Below the pieces are notes generated by a model. It had not been told where the DNA came from. It did no database searches and was given only the letters and a program-made list of their open reading frames with translations. Shown piece after piece: positions 54,140 to 64,000 of a DNA stretch of 64,000 bases. The DNA is from Adenophora triphylla var. japonica. Taxonomy: Eukaryota > Streptophyta > Magnoliopsida > Asterales > Campanulaceae. The first letter of the stretch is position 1. Each line of letters starts with the position of its first letter. The DNA is taken from contig JAFEMH010002323.1 of the NCBI GenBank assembly GCA_022495995.1, forward strand, positions 124,001 to 188,000, given 5' to 3'. Made by a program: the position numbers and the translations under genes.

Positions 54140-56538
54140 TGTCACGACCCTAATCCTAGGTTCTATTTTGAGTCATGCTTGAGTTAGTAATTTGGTGTGC
54201 ATTTCATATTATTATATGTTTTGCATTTGGTTGATAGAAATTATGTGTTAGTTAGCATTTTATAACTTATATGATATATTAAAAATGTTAATAAATTAAA
54301 AATAATTATTTAAGATCATAAATGAAAATATTAGAAGTTTGTAGTTAAAATGGTAACTTTTGAAAATTAGTATTAATTTATTATAATCCTTGAGGTGCTT
54401 AAGTGTAAAGAGTATAACTTAAAGGATTTAGTTGTTGGAATGGTTTAAAAGTTGGAGGCTCCTTAATGTAAATTATTATGTCTATCTTTTTTGATAATGA
54501 AGAAGCTTCATGATTTAATCAAAACAATTTTTCCTCAGCTCATTCCTTGGACCAAAACCAAACCCTTGCTTTTCATCTTAAAAATCTCCAAAGAATTCTA
54601 GAAAAATCCCTTCGACGATCCGTTCGTTTCGTTGTGTTCGGGAGAAGAAGGAGAGCATATTCATCCGATTAAAGTTTTTCAAGTTTTTAAATTAATTTCA
54701 AGTAAGTTATTATATGTTTCCTTCAATTTCATGCTCATGTAGAGTTATAATTGTTGTTGTTGTTGTCTAATGGTTAAATGTGATTGTTGGATCATTTTAT
54801 GGAGTTTGGAAATGGTAAAAGGTCTTTGGATAGGTTGGAACTAGTTTGAGGTCATTTTGGGTTGGTGTAAACTGAAGTTTCGGACTTGGTATTGTTATTA
54901 AGTTGGAAAAAATGGTTTTGTAAAGGTTTCAAGTGGCTGGCTAATGTTTCAGTACAGAAGCTGATTTTTGCTGAAGGGCATGACTTATGCCCCGGGTCAC
55001 GAGTCGTCCCCCTCAGCCATTTGTGCCCACGAGTTTTGTATTTGGTTGCACCTGTGCTGATTTCAAGTGGCACGAGTCGTGTTATAGGGCACGAGTCGTG
55101 CCCTGCACTATTTCTGTTGAACCATTTTCAAAGCAAATTTTCCCTATCTACCAAATGTATATTTCAACCAATTGAACACTACAATCAAAGTACAATGTAT
55201 GAACAACAACATGACGTTTTAACATATCAATTGTGATAATTGGAAGATGTTTAAATGTTTGGTTAAAGCAGGTTGGAACCATTGATTCCATTGAACCTAA
55301 CTTGTTTAATATCATTATATGATTGTTGATACATCCTTGAATGGTTATTATAAGTGTGTAGACCTTATGTGTTTCACCTTTTGCATTTGTTTGACATCTT
55401 TATGATGTGATTGAATAGGGTTCCCTACTTTGGAATCCTAAGTTTAATTGAATTGGTTCAAGGATGGTTTAGCCTTAGTGCTACTTTTGATTGATACTTG
55501 TTTTCATGTTGCTATCATTTTGATATGCTTTACTTGTATGGTTCCCTACTTTGGAAATATCCATTGGTTGTTTAAGCAAGTAGTGATTAGTGTGCTTATA
55601 TTTAAAGTCCAGCTGGTACTTGTTTGTTGGGCAGTGTTATGGGATTATAATGGCACCCGAGCCGAGTTCGTTATAATCCATACACGGGTTCCCTTTTTGC
55701 CCAGCCTTTGGCCATGGTTTGGGTAGTGGGCTAGCTCAAGGGTAGTCTAGTTACACATTTGGATATGACTTTGTGTCATAGTCCCTGTTTGTTGATATTG
55801 TGATTAGGTTCCGGAATCGCTTCTTCAGCTGATGTTGCTGCTCGAATCGTGATATCCTTTTAAGGATGAAACCTTGGCTCAGTATCCTTCTAAGTGTTAC
55901 ATTATTGCACTTACGTGTTATATGTATATATATCTTTCTTTGTCTTAATAAGAATGTGATATATATATATATACATATATATATGATGATGATTTGATGT
56001 TATATGCTTTCCTAATGTGATTGCATATCATATTGTTGCATATATAATAACTTGTTGAGATTTTTCTCAATCCGTCCTTTTATTACTTTCCTAGATAGAG
56101 CCGAGGCAGAGGCTAAAACAAATTGAGCACCGAGAGGGCGCCTAGTGTGGATTGTTTTGAGAAAGGTATTTTGTAAGGTTACATTATGTAAATGTATAAC
56201 CTTGGGGTAGTATTCCTAGACTTGATGTATGTTATGAAGTTTGAACTTTTAAAGGGATGTAAATATTTTTTCATTTTGAAACCATGTTCCTTGGTTTGTA
56301 AATAAGTTTGTGTGTGGTTTGTAAAGGGTTGTAAATGGTTTGAAAGTGGTGTGAGTTGGTTTTGGAAGTAGAAGTAAATGGTTTTACCTTTAGTTGAAAT
56401 GTTTATAAAAGTTCTTTACGTTAAACATGTTTTTGAAATTGACAACTTTTAGAAAGGACATTTTGAAATTTTTTTAAAGGCGTCTTTAGAGCGTGTCCCG
56501 ACGTGGGGCCAAGTAGGACCTCGGTTTGGGGCACGTCA
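54140..56538 (+). repeat. G3 5' LTR (2399 bp)
   Basis: TGTCACGACCCTAATCC to ...GGGGCACGTCA. The same length and end sequence type as the GB LTR. It contains an inverted-repeat island at 54976-55103 (GGGCATGACTTATGCCC, GGGCACGAGTCGTGCCC) and a TA microsatellite near 55925-55985. Confidence 0.88.
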
Positions 56539-56540
56539 GT

Positions 56541-56553
56541 TGGTATCAAAGCC
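56541..56553 (+). other. G3 primer binding site (iMet type, one mismatch)
   Basis: TGGTATCAAAGCC, two bases after the LTR. It differs from the standard TGGTATCAGAGC by G to A at base 9. Confidence 0.8.
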
Positions 56554-56649
56554 TTAGGTTTAGATAGTCTAGAGTGACTACGTGACCTAGGAGGCTAGTA
56601 TGGATTGAGTGATTGACGTTAAATATTTTATGCAGGTACTTATTTGTCA

Positions 56650-57648
56650 TGGCAGGAGCTGAAGGTGATCCGATCGGACCTTTAGGCCGTGGTAATGTTC
56701 GGGAGGAGACCCGAGATATGTTCCAAGGAATGTTAGAGGCAGCTATGAAGGCCATGAATGACCAAAGACAACATGGAGAGCAAGCAGCGCCAAGGGTTAG
56801 ATTGGATCAGTTTTTGAAGTTGAAACCTATTGGGTATGATGGCGAGCCGGATGTGTCGAAGGCTGAGAGGTGGATTGAGGCCATGGAAAAGATCTTTGAG
56901 GTGTTGAGATGTACCGAGGATGAACGAGTCAGGTTCGCGACTTACAAGTTTTTGGGTGCGGCGGAACATTGGTGGAGAACTTTAAAAGAAAGTTGGGATG
57001 AGGCTCATGTTCCAAACACTTAGGAGAATTTTATCAGGAAGTTCAAAGAGCATTTTATTCCGACCGTGGATCAAGACAAGAAAGTGATAGGGTTTCTTAA
57101 TCTGGAGCAGAATTTTATGACCGTGGCGCAGCATATGGCCAAGTTCACGGAGTTATCAAGATATTGAACTCATTTGGTGGCAACGAGGAAAGAAAGTCCA
57201 TGAGATTTGTTTGGGGTTTGAAGATAGTGATCCGAACGCCGTTAGTGGCTCACAAGTTTCAAAATTTTCAAGATGTCGTAGATCGTGCATACCATGTGGA
57301 GCACGACATTGAAGAACATAAGAGGAAAACAAAAGGGGTTAGTATGGGAAGGCAAGGAGGACAAAGTAGACCACAACAACAAGGTCGAGATAATTGAGGA
57401 GAGCAAGGATCAACATCACAGTTTAGAGGGCAGTCGCAAGGTCAGTCAAGTGTTTGAAGGCAGGGTTTTATTCCGGGGAATGCACCAAAGAAAGTTTGTA
57501 ATTATTGTCAGAAGGAGGGGCACGTAGAGGAGCATTGTTAGAATAAACAAGGGAAATGTTTGAGTTGTGGGCAGTTGGGGCATTTTCAGAAAGATTGTAC
57601 AAAGCCAAAGAAGCAAGCATCCGGGAGTGGCGACGGGAATTCTCAATG
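56650..57648 (+). pseudogene. Chromovirus gag (G3)
   Basis: ATG at 56650 (MAGAEGDPIGPLGRG). Capsid motifs AERWIEAMEKIFEVL, EHWWRTLKESWDEAH and FIRKFKEHFIP, and a VDRAYHVEHDIEEHKRK helix. Then come two CCHC knuckles, CNYCQKEGHVEEHC and CLSCGQLGHFQKDC (about 57500-57600). In-frame stops after HVPNT (57021-57023) and between the knuckles, plus others, break it. Most are TAG/TGA/TAA at positions where the related gag at 37437-38514 has a residue. The start MAG and the overall layout are shared with GB gag. Confidence 0.87.
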
Positions 57649-57978
57649 ACAGAAGAGGGATGCTTCAGGTAGGCCTAAGGTTCAGGGTCGGGTCTTTGCC
57701 GTAAATCAACAACAAGCGACAAATTCCTCCACCGTCATTGGAGGTACTATTTTTATAGCAAGTATGATAGCACGTGCACTTATAGACCCTGGCTCATTTC
57801 ATTCTTATGTGTCCATGCATTTTGCATCGCAATTGCATGTGTTTGTTAAGTGTATGCCTTATGTGCTAGAAGTGTCAACTTCGATAGGAGAGTGTTTGGT
57901 AACCGATGAGGTGTTACGTGCCTGTGATGTGCATATATGTGATCATGTGTTACCTGCTGATTTGGTAGTGTTGCCTAT
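57649..57978 (+). pseudogene. Chromovirus protease (G3), interrupted
   Basis: IARALIDPGSFHSYVSMHFA is the catalytic loop (DPGS), followed by YVLEVSTSIGECLV and CDVHICDHVLPADLVVLPI. The second protease motif is missing because T3 enters at 57979. The last frame codons beyond that point are T3 sequence. Confidence 0.85.
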
Positions 57979-59335
57979 TGTAAGTACCCAAATCTGGCTC
58001 ATGCCTTCCAGTTAAGTTTCCTGGAAATTCCCCAAACTTTCATAAAGTTTTGGGGCGATTCGGGAACTTTTCCAAATTTTCCAAGGGAGGAAGGACCTGC
58101 TAGGAATTTAAATTTCAAGCAGGACCTCGCTGGAAAGAAGCCTCTAGTGTCCACCTTGTATGAATCTAGAAACATGCTGACACGACAGAGGATAACGCTG
58201 GGCAGCTTCTTTTGCCGTAGATTCACGCCGGGCGGCTTCTTTAGGAAGCACACTGCAGCCTATAAATAGAGGCCTCCTCTATTCATTTTGAAAAAGGAAT
58301 TTAAGCACTGTTACTCTGCCCAAATTAAAACACGAATTTTCAGAAACCAAAATCACTCAAAACTCACCTCCCTCATGCACAAATCCCTTCCTAATCTATT
58401 CCTAAATAGGAAAATCCCCTTGGGAGATAGAGAGAACCAACATTGGTAATCTCTCCTTTCTTTCCCCTTAATCTACTCTCATATTATCTTGCTTTTATTT
58501 ATTATTTGTCATTTATATTCTTGTTACTTGTCATTTATTCTGATCTATTGTCTTAAAGTTCCTATCTTTGTAATGTAATCATTATATTCCCACTCCCCCT
58601 ACACATAGGATTCATTGGAAATCCTCTCCCAAGGATGAACAAGGTTCCACAAGTGGCTTGTTCTAGGGAAAATCTACCACATGATGATGTGATGTCTCTT
58701 TACCTTTTTGCATAAAAATGCAATCTTTATTCATATTATGTCATCCCCTTCCCTTGATCTAGCTTTCCAAGGATTGTCCACCTTATGAGATCTTAAGGAC
58801 ATAGGAAAAGTCATAAAAATCATTCCTTTTACTTTATGTCTCTATTTTAATGATGTTCATTGTATTATTTACATTAAAAATGCAATCTTTATTTTAATGT
58901 CATTCTCCCCATGTCCCTAAAAGATGGATCTCTCTCCGAGGATTGTCTAATAGCCCTCTAAGGCACAAAAATACATAGTATGAGTATAAAGATCCAATCC
59001 TTCTACCCCTTTCCCCTAGTCCCTTGGTTCTTGGAGCATTCCGTGGTGAGGATCGGCGTAAAGACTCCATCTTTACATCATTTCCGCCATTAAAATGCCA
59101 CAATTTTTGTCCCTTTAGAAACCGACGGATCTTAGTCCCGACATTTCTGATAATCACTTGAGACGAACATAAAATGTCCCTACGAATCTTTATCGTCTAA
59201 AGATGTAGGATTGATGGGCAAAGATTCCTCCTTTTCTAAAGAGCCTCATTCTTGAACTTAAAAGACGAGCCCCTCTCGATCACATGTGACTAAATCCCCA
59301 AAGAACATTAGTTTAAGATATACCAAGGCTCTTAC
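57979..59335 (+). repeat. T3: Tat-like LTR, 5' part
   Basis: Starts TGTAAGTACCC, like the T1 (TGTAAGTACGCC) and T2 (TGTAAGTGCTCC) LTRs. TATA box CCTATAAATAGAGG at about 58259-58272, 280 bp in, followed by a pyrimidine-rich stretch as in T2. No coding region. Cut at 59335 by copia C2, so its U5 and PBS are outside the window. The assignment to the same group rests on the LTR start and promoter layout only. Confidence 0.55.
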
Positions 59336-60736
59336 TATTGGTGTAATGCCCTAGGCTTTAGTTATGTTTAACTTAAAACCGTTATGTATCGTCTTTATCG
59401 TTTAAAGTTTATTATTTGATTATTATATATTTTGCATATTTATTGTAATAATCTCCGTCCCTAATTATTAAGAGAATAATTAGTATAATTATCAATGGAT
59501 AATCATATGATGATTATATGCATAGAGATGCACATTGAAATTATGGGTACTTGTTAGTGAACAAGTGACTGGACTTGACCCGTATGAGATTTATGTCATG
59601 GTCGAATGTCATAATTAAATCTCATATGGTCACTTCATTTAGTCCCTAGACCTGAGATTATCATGACCTTACATATGATGAAAGTCATGTTTGATTTTAG
59701 TCAAACGATATCTTAACACGATATTTATAAAGGCTATCTTTGGCATGATCAGATTCATGATGGGAAGGATGATAAGTCAAGATGGAATTTGTCCCTCGAA
59801 AGAGAGATGTTTTGCTTGAGCCCCTCGATGAGTGATAATGATGAAAGCGTGTGGCCACACCCCAATGCGATTGGATTTTCATTATACTCAAGATCAAGAA
59901 AGCATTGAACAAATACAAGTTGATGAGGACCATGACTTGTGTTCAATATAACATCGTGAGACAAAGGGAGAAATGGAAGTGTACCATTGGAAACGTGAAC
60001 TCTTATGTTATATTATTTGGGTAGACATAATGGCTTGCTAGAGTCCGCTTATGTCTTATGAGGATCGATTTGATCGAGCTCATTGCCAACATAATATAAT
60101 CCTATTGGGTCACACACAACTAGAATTAATTGGTTAAACCAAAGGAAGAATGATTAAGAGTTCCTGAACAGGCTTAATATATCGCGCGACAGAACTTACC
60201 ATATGGAGTCCTGAGTCGTGCGACGGGCCTTGCCATATGGCATTCTGTGCCGTGCGACATACTAAGGCCTGAGGCGTTTGACAGACAGTTTTCTAATAAG
60301 ATTAGGAAACTAATACCAATACTAAGGTAGTATAAATATGCAGTCTGTAAACCCTAATATGCTAGCCGAATTTTCCAAGGGAAAAATTACACCAAAAAGG
60401 TTTCTCAATATTCTTCCATAGGTTTAAGAATCTATCAATTCTCAAGAACTGTTCTTGGTTCATTCTTACGTGTGGATACTACTAGAGGGTCTTCGCTCGT
60501 ATGACGATCAAGGCCTAGAGTTCCAATCTGAAGATTCAAAGGGTTTTGAAGATCGAAGATTGTGATTCAAATAACACCGACAAATTGTTTGATAGCTCAA
60601 GACCGGAAAGCAATTAAGGTTGGTAAATTCTATCTCATAGGAATTCAATTTAATCGTATAGAACGAATCTTAGGGATTGGGTTTTGTGTTAATTTGATGC
60701 TTAATTCCGCTGTGCATGGACCCATAAAATCCAACA
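59336..60736 (+). repeat. C2 5' LTR
   Basis: TATTGGTGTAATGCCC (first G changed to A) to ...AAAATCCAACA, 1401 bp. TATA box GTATAAATATG at about 60330. Just upstream, at 60180-60285, lie TATCGCGCGACAG, GAGTCGTGCGACGGG and GCCGTGCGACA, the C2 version of the TCGTGCGAC motif, spaced about 55-60 bp apart with CATATGG between them. Confidence 0.82.
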
Positions 60737-60737
60737 G

Positions 60738-60750
60738 TGGTATCAGAGCC
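60738..60750 (+). other. C2 primer binding site (iMet type)
   Basis: TGGTATCAGAGCC one base after the LTR. Confidence 0.88.
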
Positions 60751-62173
60751 CCGTTCGTATGGTTAAGTTTGAATTAACATGCTAGAATCAAGATATAAAT
60801 CGTTTATATGCTTATTGCATGTTTTGTATGCGGTAGAATCTTATTGTTTTTTATACAATGTGAAAATCGTTTTCTGATTGTGATGAATTAAATCTATAAA
60901 AGCTGTTTACTTGATTTAATTGCTTTATGATTGGAATTGATTGAAGTTAAGAAAATTTGCCAGACTGGCTACTCTGGTCATGCGACATAGTAGGCCATGG
61001 GCTGTCAGATTGCTTTGTCTGGTCGTGCGACTGTTCTGGACATCTGGATGTCCTAGTCGTACGACAGAACATGCCTGATCTGGGCAGTATCAGTTTTGTT
61101 GAATTTTCATGCTAATCTGTGATTATGTTTACAAACTGAGATATTTCTGTCTTAATCTAGATGCTATAAATTTCTGGAAATTAAGTTTATAGGGCTATTA
61201 TAGATTAATTCTTTGTTTATGCATGCTTAATTAATTTAAATGTGATTTTATTAATTGTTGCGATGCATGAATTATGTGTTCTTATGTGATAAGAATTTTG
61301 TTAGATGTTTAGTTGAAACATTGAATTGTAATTTCCTAAATGTTTAGTTGAAACATTAAATTTTGGTTTTCTGATTGTTTATGAGAAACAAGTCAGTTTA
61401 CGCAAAATTTGAAGGAATCTGATTGTTTATGAGAAACAAATCAGTTTATGAGTCTGATTGTTTAAGAGAAACAAGTCAGTATACAAAGTATTGATTATGT
61501 TGCATTCAAATTGGTATTATAATTGTGCATGACTAGGAGAGTTCTGTCGAAGAAAGATTTGGTACTTAAGCAGTCCTTGTGGCTCACCTATTTTCTTGGG
61601 AACTTACCTGGTGTACATTATGATTATCTTTGTTGATATGCTTATAATCTGCTTTAAAGAACCTTCATTTAACTTTTAAGTTCTTTATGTCAATCCATTA
61701 TTAAAACACTTGAGACCACTCGGATAGTTTTGGGTGGGCTTGCCATAGCAAGGTGCTTTGATTCTATTTCGTTTGCGAGCAAGATGAGGAAATGGTGGTT
61801 CCTATACATTTAAAGTGGATGAACTTAATTGGATTATCAAAATGGTTTTGGACCCAAGGCATAAGATGAGATTGAAATATGCTTAGACATATGATGTCTT
61901 AAATAAATCTCATAAAAAATCTAAGAGTCATATACGATATGATTGATGTTTTCTACCTAATTAATTTAATTTTGAGCGGTGCGCCATAGCGTACTTGAGA
62001 TTAAATTAAAGTTGGATCTTAGCCCATTAAATGCATATTATGCTTATTTGCATTGGAAGGTGTATGATTTAATGGGAGTATTTGTAAAATACATTATTTT
62101 CTCTTAGATGATAAATGTGTTGGTATTGACATGTGTTCATATAATTTATATATTTTGTTATAGAAGTAGCATT
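60751..62173 (+). other. C2 leader, non-coding
   Basis: No gene. At 60975-61075 there are three more TCATGCGACA/TCGTGCGACT/TCGTACGACA motifs. At 61300-61480 short direct repeats (TGTTTAGTTGAAACATT twice; CTGATTGTTTATGAGAAACA three times) each contain a small inverted repeat. Confidence 0.6.
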
Positions 62174-62761
62174 ACATAATGATAATTGCGATTCGTCCTT
62201 ATGAAGGACAAAAGTTCGAAAAGAACGGTACAAATTATTCTGATTTGATCAGACGCTCAAGAATTGTTCTTAGGCAAATGTGTACATTCTTGACGAATCC
62301 ATTCCTGTTGAACCCACTGCAAATGTTGCAAAGGGCAAATAAGAAGCAACGTTAGAACCATGTTGATGATCCTAATAGAATTGCTTGTCTTATACTTGCC
62401 ACCATGTTTAAAGGCTCTTATGAAGAACCTTGAACACATGGAAACTGCTTTTGTTCTAGCGCAATGCACAAAAAAAATTGTTTCAAGTGCAAGCTAGGCA
62501 AAAGATGTATGTTGTGGTGAAGGCTTTCAATGCATAAGATGCAAAGGAGCAATCCGCAAGTGTGTTAATGGTTAACACAATAAAGGGGTTCAAAAGGGAA
62601 GGTAAAGAAGGTAAAGCAAAAGTTGCTATACCTAGGACAAAAGTTGTCAAAGCCGAAGAGGCTAAACCCAAAGTGTCTCAAAAGGATGCAGTTTGCTACA
62701 TTGCAATGAGATTGTTATTGGAAGCAAAGTTGCAAGGCGTATTAGGAAGGCCTAAAAGGTG
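62174..62761 (+). pseudogene. Copia gag (C2), decayed
   Basis: Starts near ATG 62179. KNGTNYSDLIRRSRIVLRQ is the copia gag N-terminal motif. After stops and frame changes, the frame 62562-62762 has the Lys-rich linker MLMVNTIKGFKREGKEGKAK and KVSQKDAVCYIAM, the position of the C1 knuckle CYHCQEVG, where the second cysteine is lost. Confidence 0.75.
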
Positions 62762-64000
62762 AAGAAGGGCAATATGATTGCTACTACTTCAAGTATCTAT
62801 ATGATAGATATTTTCCTTTCGAATTCTTGTTCTTGGGTATATGATACCGGATTGGATCCCACATTTGTTTAAATGTGCGAGGAACAAAGAATAGAAAGCT
62901 ACTCAAAGAAGGTAAATTAAACCTATGCGTAAGAATGGAGCAAGGGTTGCTACATTAGCCATAGGGACTTATGAAGTCACTTTACCTTGTGGACTAGTAC
63001 TTGTTTTGAACAAGTATGACTACGTTCCGGATTTGAGTAGAAGCATTATTTATGTTTCTTAAATGGATGATGAAGGATATAAATCTCTTATTGAGAATAA
63101 GAAGCTTTATATTTATTTAATGATATGCCTTATTATATTGCATATGTCATTGAATAGTCTTCATATCCTTGATGTTAAGAAACAAAATAATATTGAAGAT
63201 ATCTAATCTATAATATAAATGGGAAATCTAAACCGAATAATATGAACAACGCGTTCATATGGCATTGTCGGCTTGGTCAAATAAATAAGAAACATATATC
63301 TAAACTCCATTAACATGGACTCTTAGACTCATATGACCATAAATCATTTAAGGAATGTGGATCTTATTTATTGGGATTATTGACCAAACCACCCTAAACT
63401 AAGAGTAGTGGGAGGGCTAGTGACTTATTGATCACTATACATGAGATGTATGTGGACTATTAAGCAACATTGCGAGGGGAGGATTTTGGTGTTTCATCAC
63501 ATTCACCGATGACTTATCTAGATATGACTATGTCTATCTGATGAAGTCCAAAGGTGAATCATTTGAGATGTTTTGAACATTTCAAGATGACATACAAAAC
63601 AAACTTGGCAAAACTATTAAGTACTTCGATTAGATCTAGGCGATGATACTTGAGCCAAGAGTTTGACAATCATCTCAAAACTATGAAATAGTTTCAGAGT
63701 TGACTCCACCTGAAACACCACATTGTATGGTGTGTCTGAAAGGAGGAATTGAACCTTGTTAGACATGGTTCATTCGATGATGTGTCAAGTTGACTTTCCT
63801 AATTCCTTTTGAGGATATGCATTAGAAATAATGCGGTTACACTGAATTAAGTCCCTACTAAATCGGTCCCTAAGGCCCCACATGAGATGTGGTATGGAAG
63901 AAAACTTAGTTTGTCTTTCATGAAGATTTGGGGTTGCGAATCTTATGTAAAGAGACTTGTCTCTGATAAGTTAGCACCAAATCCGACAAGGTTATTTTCG
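62762..64000 (+). pseudogene. Copia protease and integrase (C2), decayed
   Basis: SIYMIDIFLSNSCSWVYDTG (protease DTG), FIWHCRLGQINKKHISKLH (pre-integrase zinc module, with GQI where C1 has GHI), FITFTDDLSRYDYVYLMKSK (integrase core) and, at the window end, a WKKT..SFMKIWGCE-like and KSDKVIF-like segment in broken frames. Stops occur every 20-60 codons. Collinear with C1 53700-52540 on the other strand. Confidence 0.8.

Larger units (their letters stand above)
54140..57978 (+). mobile_element. G3: chromovirus-like Ty3/gypsy element, 5' part
   Basis: A complete 5' LTR, PBS, gag and start of protease are present, then T3 interrupts at 57979. The remaining pol and 3' LTR are not in the window. 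It is inserted in the gag of copia C1. Related to G1/GA/GB in LTR plan, PBS and gag, but clearly diverged. Confidence 0.88.
59336..64000 (+). mobile_element. C2: Ty1/copia element, relative of C1, runs off window
   Basis: LTR 59336-60736, PBS 60738-60750, a leader of about 1.4 kb, decayed gag and pol to the end of the window. Same family as C1 by LTR start (GTGTAATGCCCTAGGC) and protein segments, but more damaged. Inserted in T3. Confidence 0.87.

Overview
The window is plant nuclear DNA, almost certainly from a flowering plant. It is built almost entirely of nested LTR retrotransposons with a few small DNA elements. I see no convincing host gene, rRNA or tRNA gene, and nothing bacterial, plastid or mitochondrial. 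The evidence is plant-type Ty3/gypsy and Ty1/copia proteins, initiator-Met and tRNA-Arg type primer binding sites (PBS), TG...CA LTRs with 5-bp target duplications, a Stowaway MITE and a TRIM pair. Nearly every coding region is broken, so this reads as old heterochromatin. The species cannot be named from the sequence.

Left part, 1-23587: the last codons of a chromovirus polyprotein and its roughly 2.4-kb 3' LTR (element G1, + strand). Two large non-autonomous elements of one Tat/Ogre-like group split this LTR. T1 (1560-10591, - strand, target duplication ATGTT) has no gag and is a LARD-type element. T2 (10637-22661, + strand, target duplication CCATG) carries only a decayed gag and fits the TR-GAG class. 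Both have a tRNA-Arg type PBS, a hypervariable 3' region with tandem arrays, paired hairpins in U5 and a repeated CTACG...CGTAG stem element.

Middle, 22921-41005: a 7.8-kb direct tandem duplication (22921-30697 and 30698-38440). Each copy holds part of the G1 LTR, a broken gag-like gene fragment (Transposase_28 type), the 5' quarter of a minus-strand chromovirus LTR, a hAT-like insertion and a minus-strand gag-pol pseudogene. Copy B keeps its PBS and complete 2.4-kb 5' LTR (38613-41005). That element sits in a second Transposase_28-type fragment (41006-42040).

Right-middle, 42041-48971: an LTR-like segment, a possible Helitron end, a back-to-back pair of TRIM elements with one matching 5-bp flank and a hairpin Stowaway MITE inside, then a third Transposase_28-type fragment with its own TATA box (47831-48971).

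Right part, 48972-64000, is a nesting series. Copia element C1 (- strand) lies in the third fragment. Chromovirus-like G3 (+) lies in C1. A Tat-like LTR (T3) lies in the G3 protease. Copia element C2 (+) lies in T3 and runs off the window. C1 and C2 are relatives, and C2 is more decayed.

The observations most worth following are RNA-structure signals with compensatory changes between T1 and T2 (U5 hairpins and the CTACG element), a second PBS-like sequence inside the LTR ends of both, and CG-rich inverted-repeat islands built on TCGTG/CACGA or TCGCG themes in LTRs of otherwise unrelated families.
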